Source: JAPLKX01 sp035530195 (lineage in GTDB: Bacteria; Hydrogenedentota; Hydrogenedentia; Hydrogenedentales; SLHB01). Taken from it: DNA of 5,260 nt. The notes beneath the pieces were generated by a model, which was given only the letters and a program-made list of their open reading frames with translations, did no database searches and had not been told where the DNA came from. The stretch is taken from NCBI GenBank assembly GCA_035530195.1, contig DATKVG010000058.1:1-5260 (forward strand), read 5' to 3'. A program made the translations under genes and the position numbers. This document shows positions 4,502 through 5,260 of this stretch, in pieces (within the stretch, counting starts at the first letter, position 1; each line of letters opens with the position of its first letter).

Positions 4502-5260
4502 GTGGATACCAAGTACTCGCGTAGATATCGTTTGGCCTCGTGTTTCCTGTGTTTCGCTACAGGCATCTTCTTGCTCCTGCACGTTTGCTGCCTCGATGCA
4601 TGTGCCGAATCCACTATCCCAGAACAAGCAAAAATTGCCAAGGAGCAACGCGACGCAGGAGACAAGCTGCGTGCGACCGCCAAGAATCTACGCACGTTTC
4701 ACTGGAATGACACCACAGGAATACCTGATTTCGTTGCCGCGGATGAACTCCCTTCTGAAACTGCAAAGAAGAGCGCCAAGCTCGAGGATCAGGCTTTTGA
4801 TTTTCTCAACGAGCACAAGACCCTGTTCAAATTGAAAGATGCGCGAAAGGAATTCAAGATAGCCCGCAAGACGGTTGGCCCCACAGGATTCCAGCACTTG
4901 CGCCTGGAACAGATGTATGCCGGGCTACCCGTCTTCGGGGCGGGGCTCGTGGTACACAGTGACGCTTCCGGAAGTGTCCGGGCTGTCAATGGCGCTTTCT
5001 TGCCTGGTATTGATCTTGACATCAAGCCCTCGCTGACCCCTGAAGAAACTTCTGCCATTGCCTTTCCCAACCTTGATTACTCCTCAGCCCTTTTGGAACC
5101 GCCAATCCTTGGGGTGTTTGACCCGAGATCCGTGAATCAGTCCGGGATTCCCACACTCGCATATGATTTCCGATTGAGCGTCGATCGCTATCTCGTTGAT
5201 GCGCACACTGGAGCAATATTGTTCAAATACTCCACAACTACTGGCCTTGGGGTGCTGACC
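4502..5260 (+). CDS. Secreted protein with FTP/PepSY propeptide, probable M4 metalloprotease precursor (5' part)
   Basis: An open frame from GTG 4502 runs 253 codons to the window edge without a stop. Residues 1-10 are basic (KYSRRYR), 11-31 are hydrophobic (CFLCFATGIFLLLHVCC) and a cleavage site after ACA (34-36) is plausible, so it is probably exported by Sec. Residues ~97-164 match the fungalysin/thermolysin propeptide (FTP) pattern: a helix FLNEHKTLFKL, then HLRLEQMYAGLPVFGAGLVV and a Gly-centred turn ending SVRAVNG. Residues ~219-244 (LAYDFRLSVDRYLVDAHTGAIL) are a PepSY-like end. In M4 peptidases this propeptide chaperones and inhibits the enzyme before the HExxH domain, which would lie beyond the window and cannot be seen. 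Codon use is less GC-biased than in the GTPase gene. No promoter was found close upstream. A non-protease FTP/PepSY protein remains possible. Confidence 0.82.
   Translation, partial: MDTKYSRRYRLASCFLCFATGIFLLLHVCCLDACAESTIPEQAKIAKEQRDAGDKLRATAKNLRTFHWNDTTGIPDFVAADELPSETAKKSAKLEDQAFDFLNEHKTLFKLKDARKEFKIARKTVGPTGFQHLRLEQMYAGLPVFGAGLVVHSDASGSVRAVNGAFLPGIDLDIKPSLTPEETSAIAFPNLDYSSALLEPPILGVFDPRSVNQSGIPTLAYDFRLSVDRYLVDAHTGAILFKYSTTTGLGVLT

Noticed and set aside
4081..4695. 204-codon minus-strand ORF
   Set aside because: Antisense to the end of paralog B, the inverted repeat, the FN3 remnant and the protease signal peptide. Cys/Ser/Arg-rich with no motif.

Overview
The window is bacterial, GC-rich DNA holding two unrelated coding blocks. 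Between them lies a long stretch rich in repeats. No taxonomic marker gene is present. Dispersed palindromic repeats in every large intergenic gap, together with the ~220-residue FN3-like protein family, remind me of uncultivated lineages around the Planctomycetota and Hydrogenedentota. This is an impression from memory and should be held loosely.

Layout. Positions 2-208 are the 3' end of an unidentified gene that overlaps the next gene by 19 bases. Positions 190-1827 encode a membrane-anchored, dynamin-like GTPase with a clear P-loop and a two-helix membrane hairpin. The overlap suggests one operon. Positions 1828-2689 hold no convincing protein gene. This gap contains a small hairpin, what looks like an intact 164-bp non-autonomous transposon (1879-2042) with 13-bp terminal inverted repeats and an 8-bp target duplication, a good sigma70-type promoter (2062-2092), a leader with several possible hairpins, and a 21-bp minisatellite (2430-2618). 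Positions 2690-3361 and 3476-4159 are tandem paralogs of an uncharacterised family: a helical N-terminal half joined to an FN3-like beta domain. The N-terminal halves are diverged, while the C-terminal two thirds are almost the same down to silent sites. A double-hairpin repeat sits between them. A different long inverted repeat (4175-4252) follows the second copy, then a 40-residue ORF that reads as the tail of an FN3 domain (4279-4401). From 4502 to the window end runs a GTG-started secreted protein. It has a signal peptide, an FTP-type propeptide and a PepSY-like segment, so it is most likely the N-terminal precursor part of an M4 (thermolysin-like) metalloprotease cut by the window edge.

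How the parts relate. The upstream GTPase pair probably acts at the inner membrane. The paralog pair is probably transcribed from the promoter at 2062-2092. The protease could be a separate unit or the end of the same transcript. I found no direct evidence that the paralogs and protease cooperate. The most notable observations are the complete MITE with target duplication, the mosaic paralog pair, the minisatellite in the leader, and the FN3 remnant.
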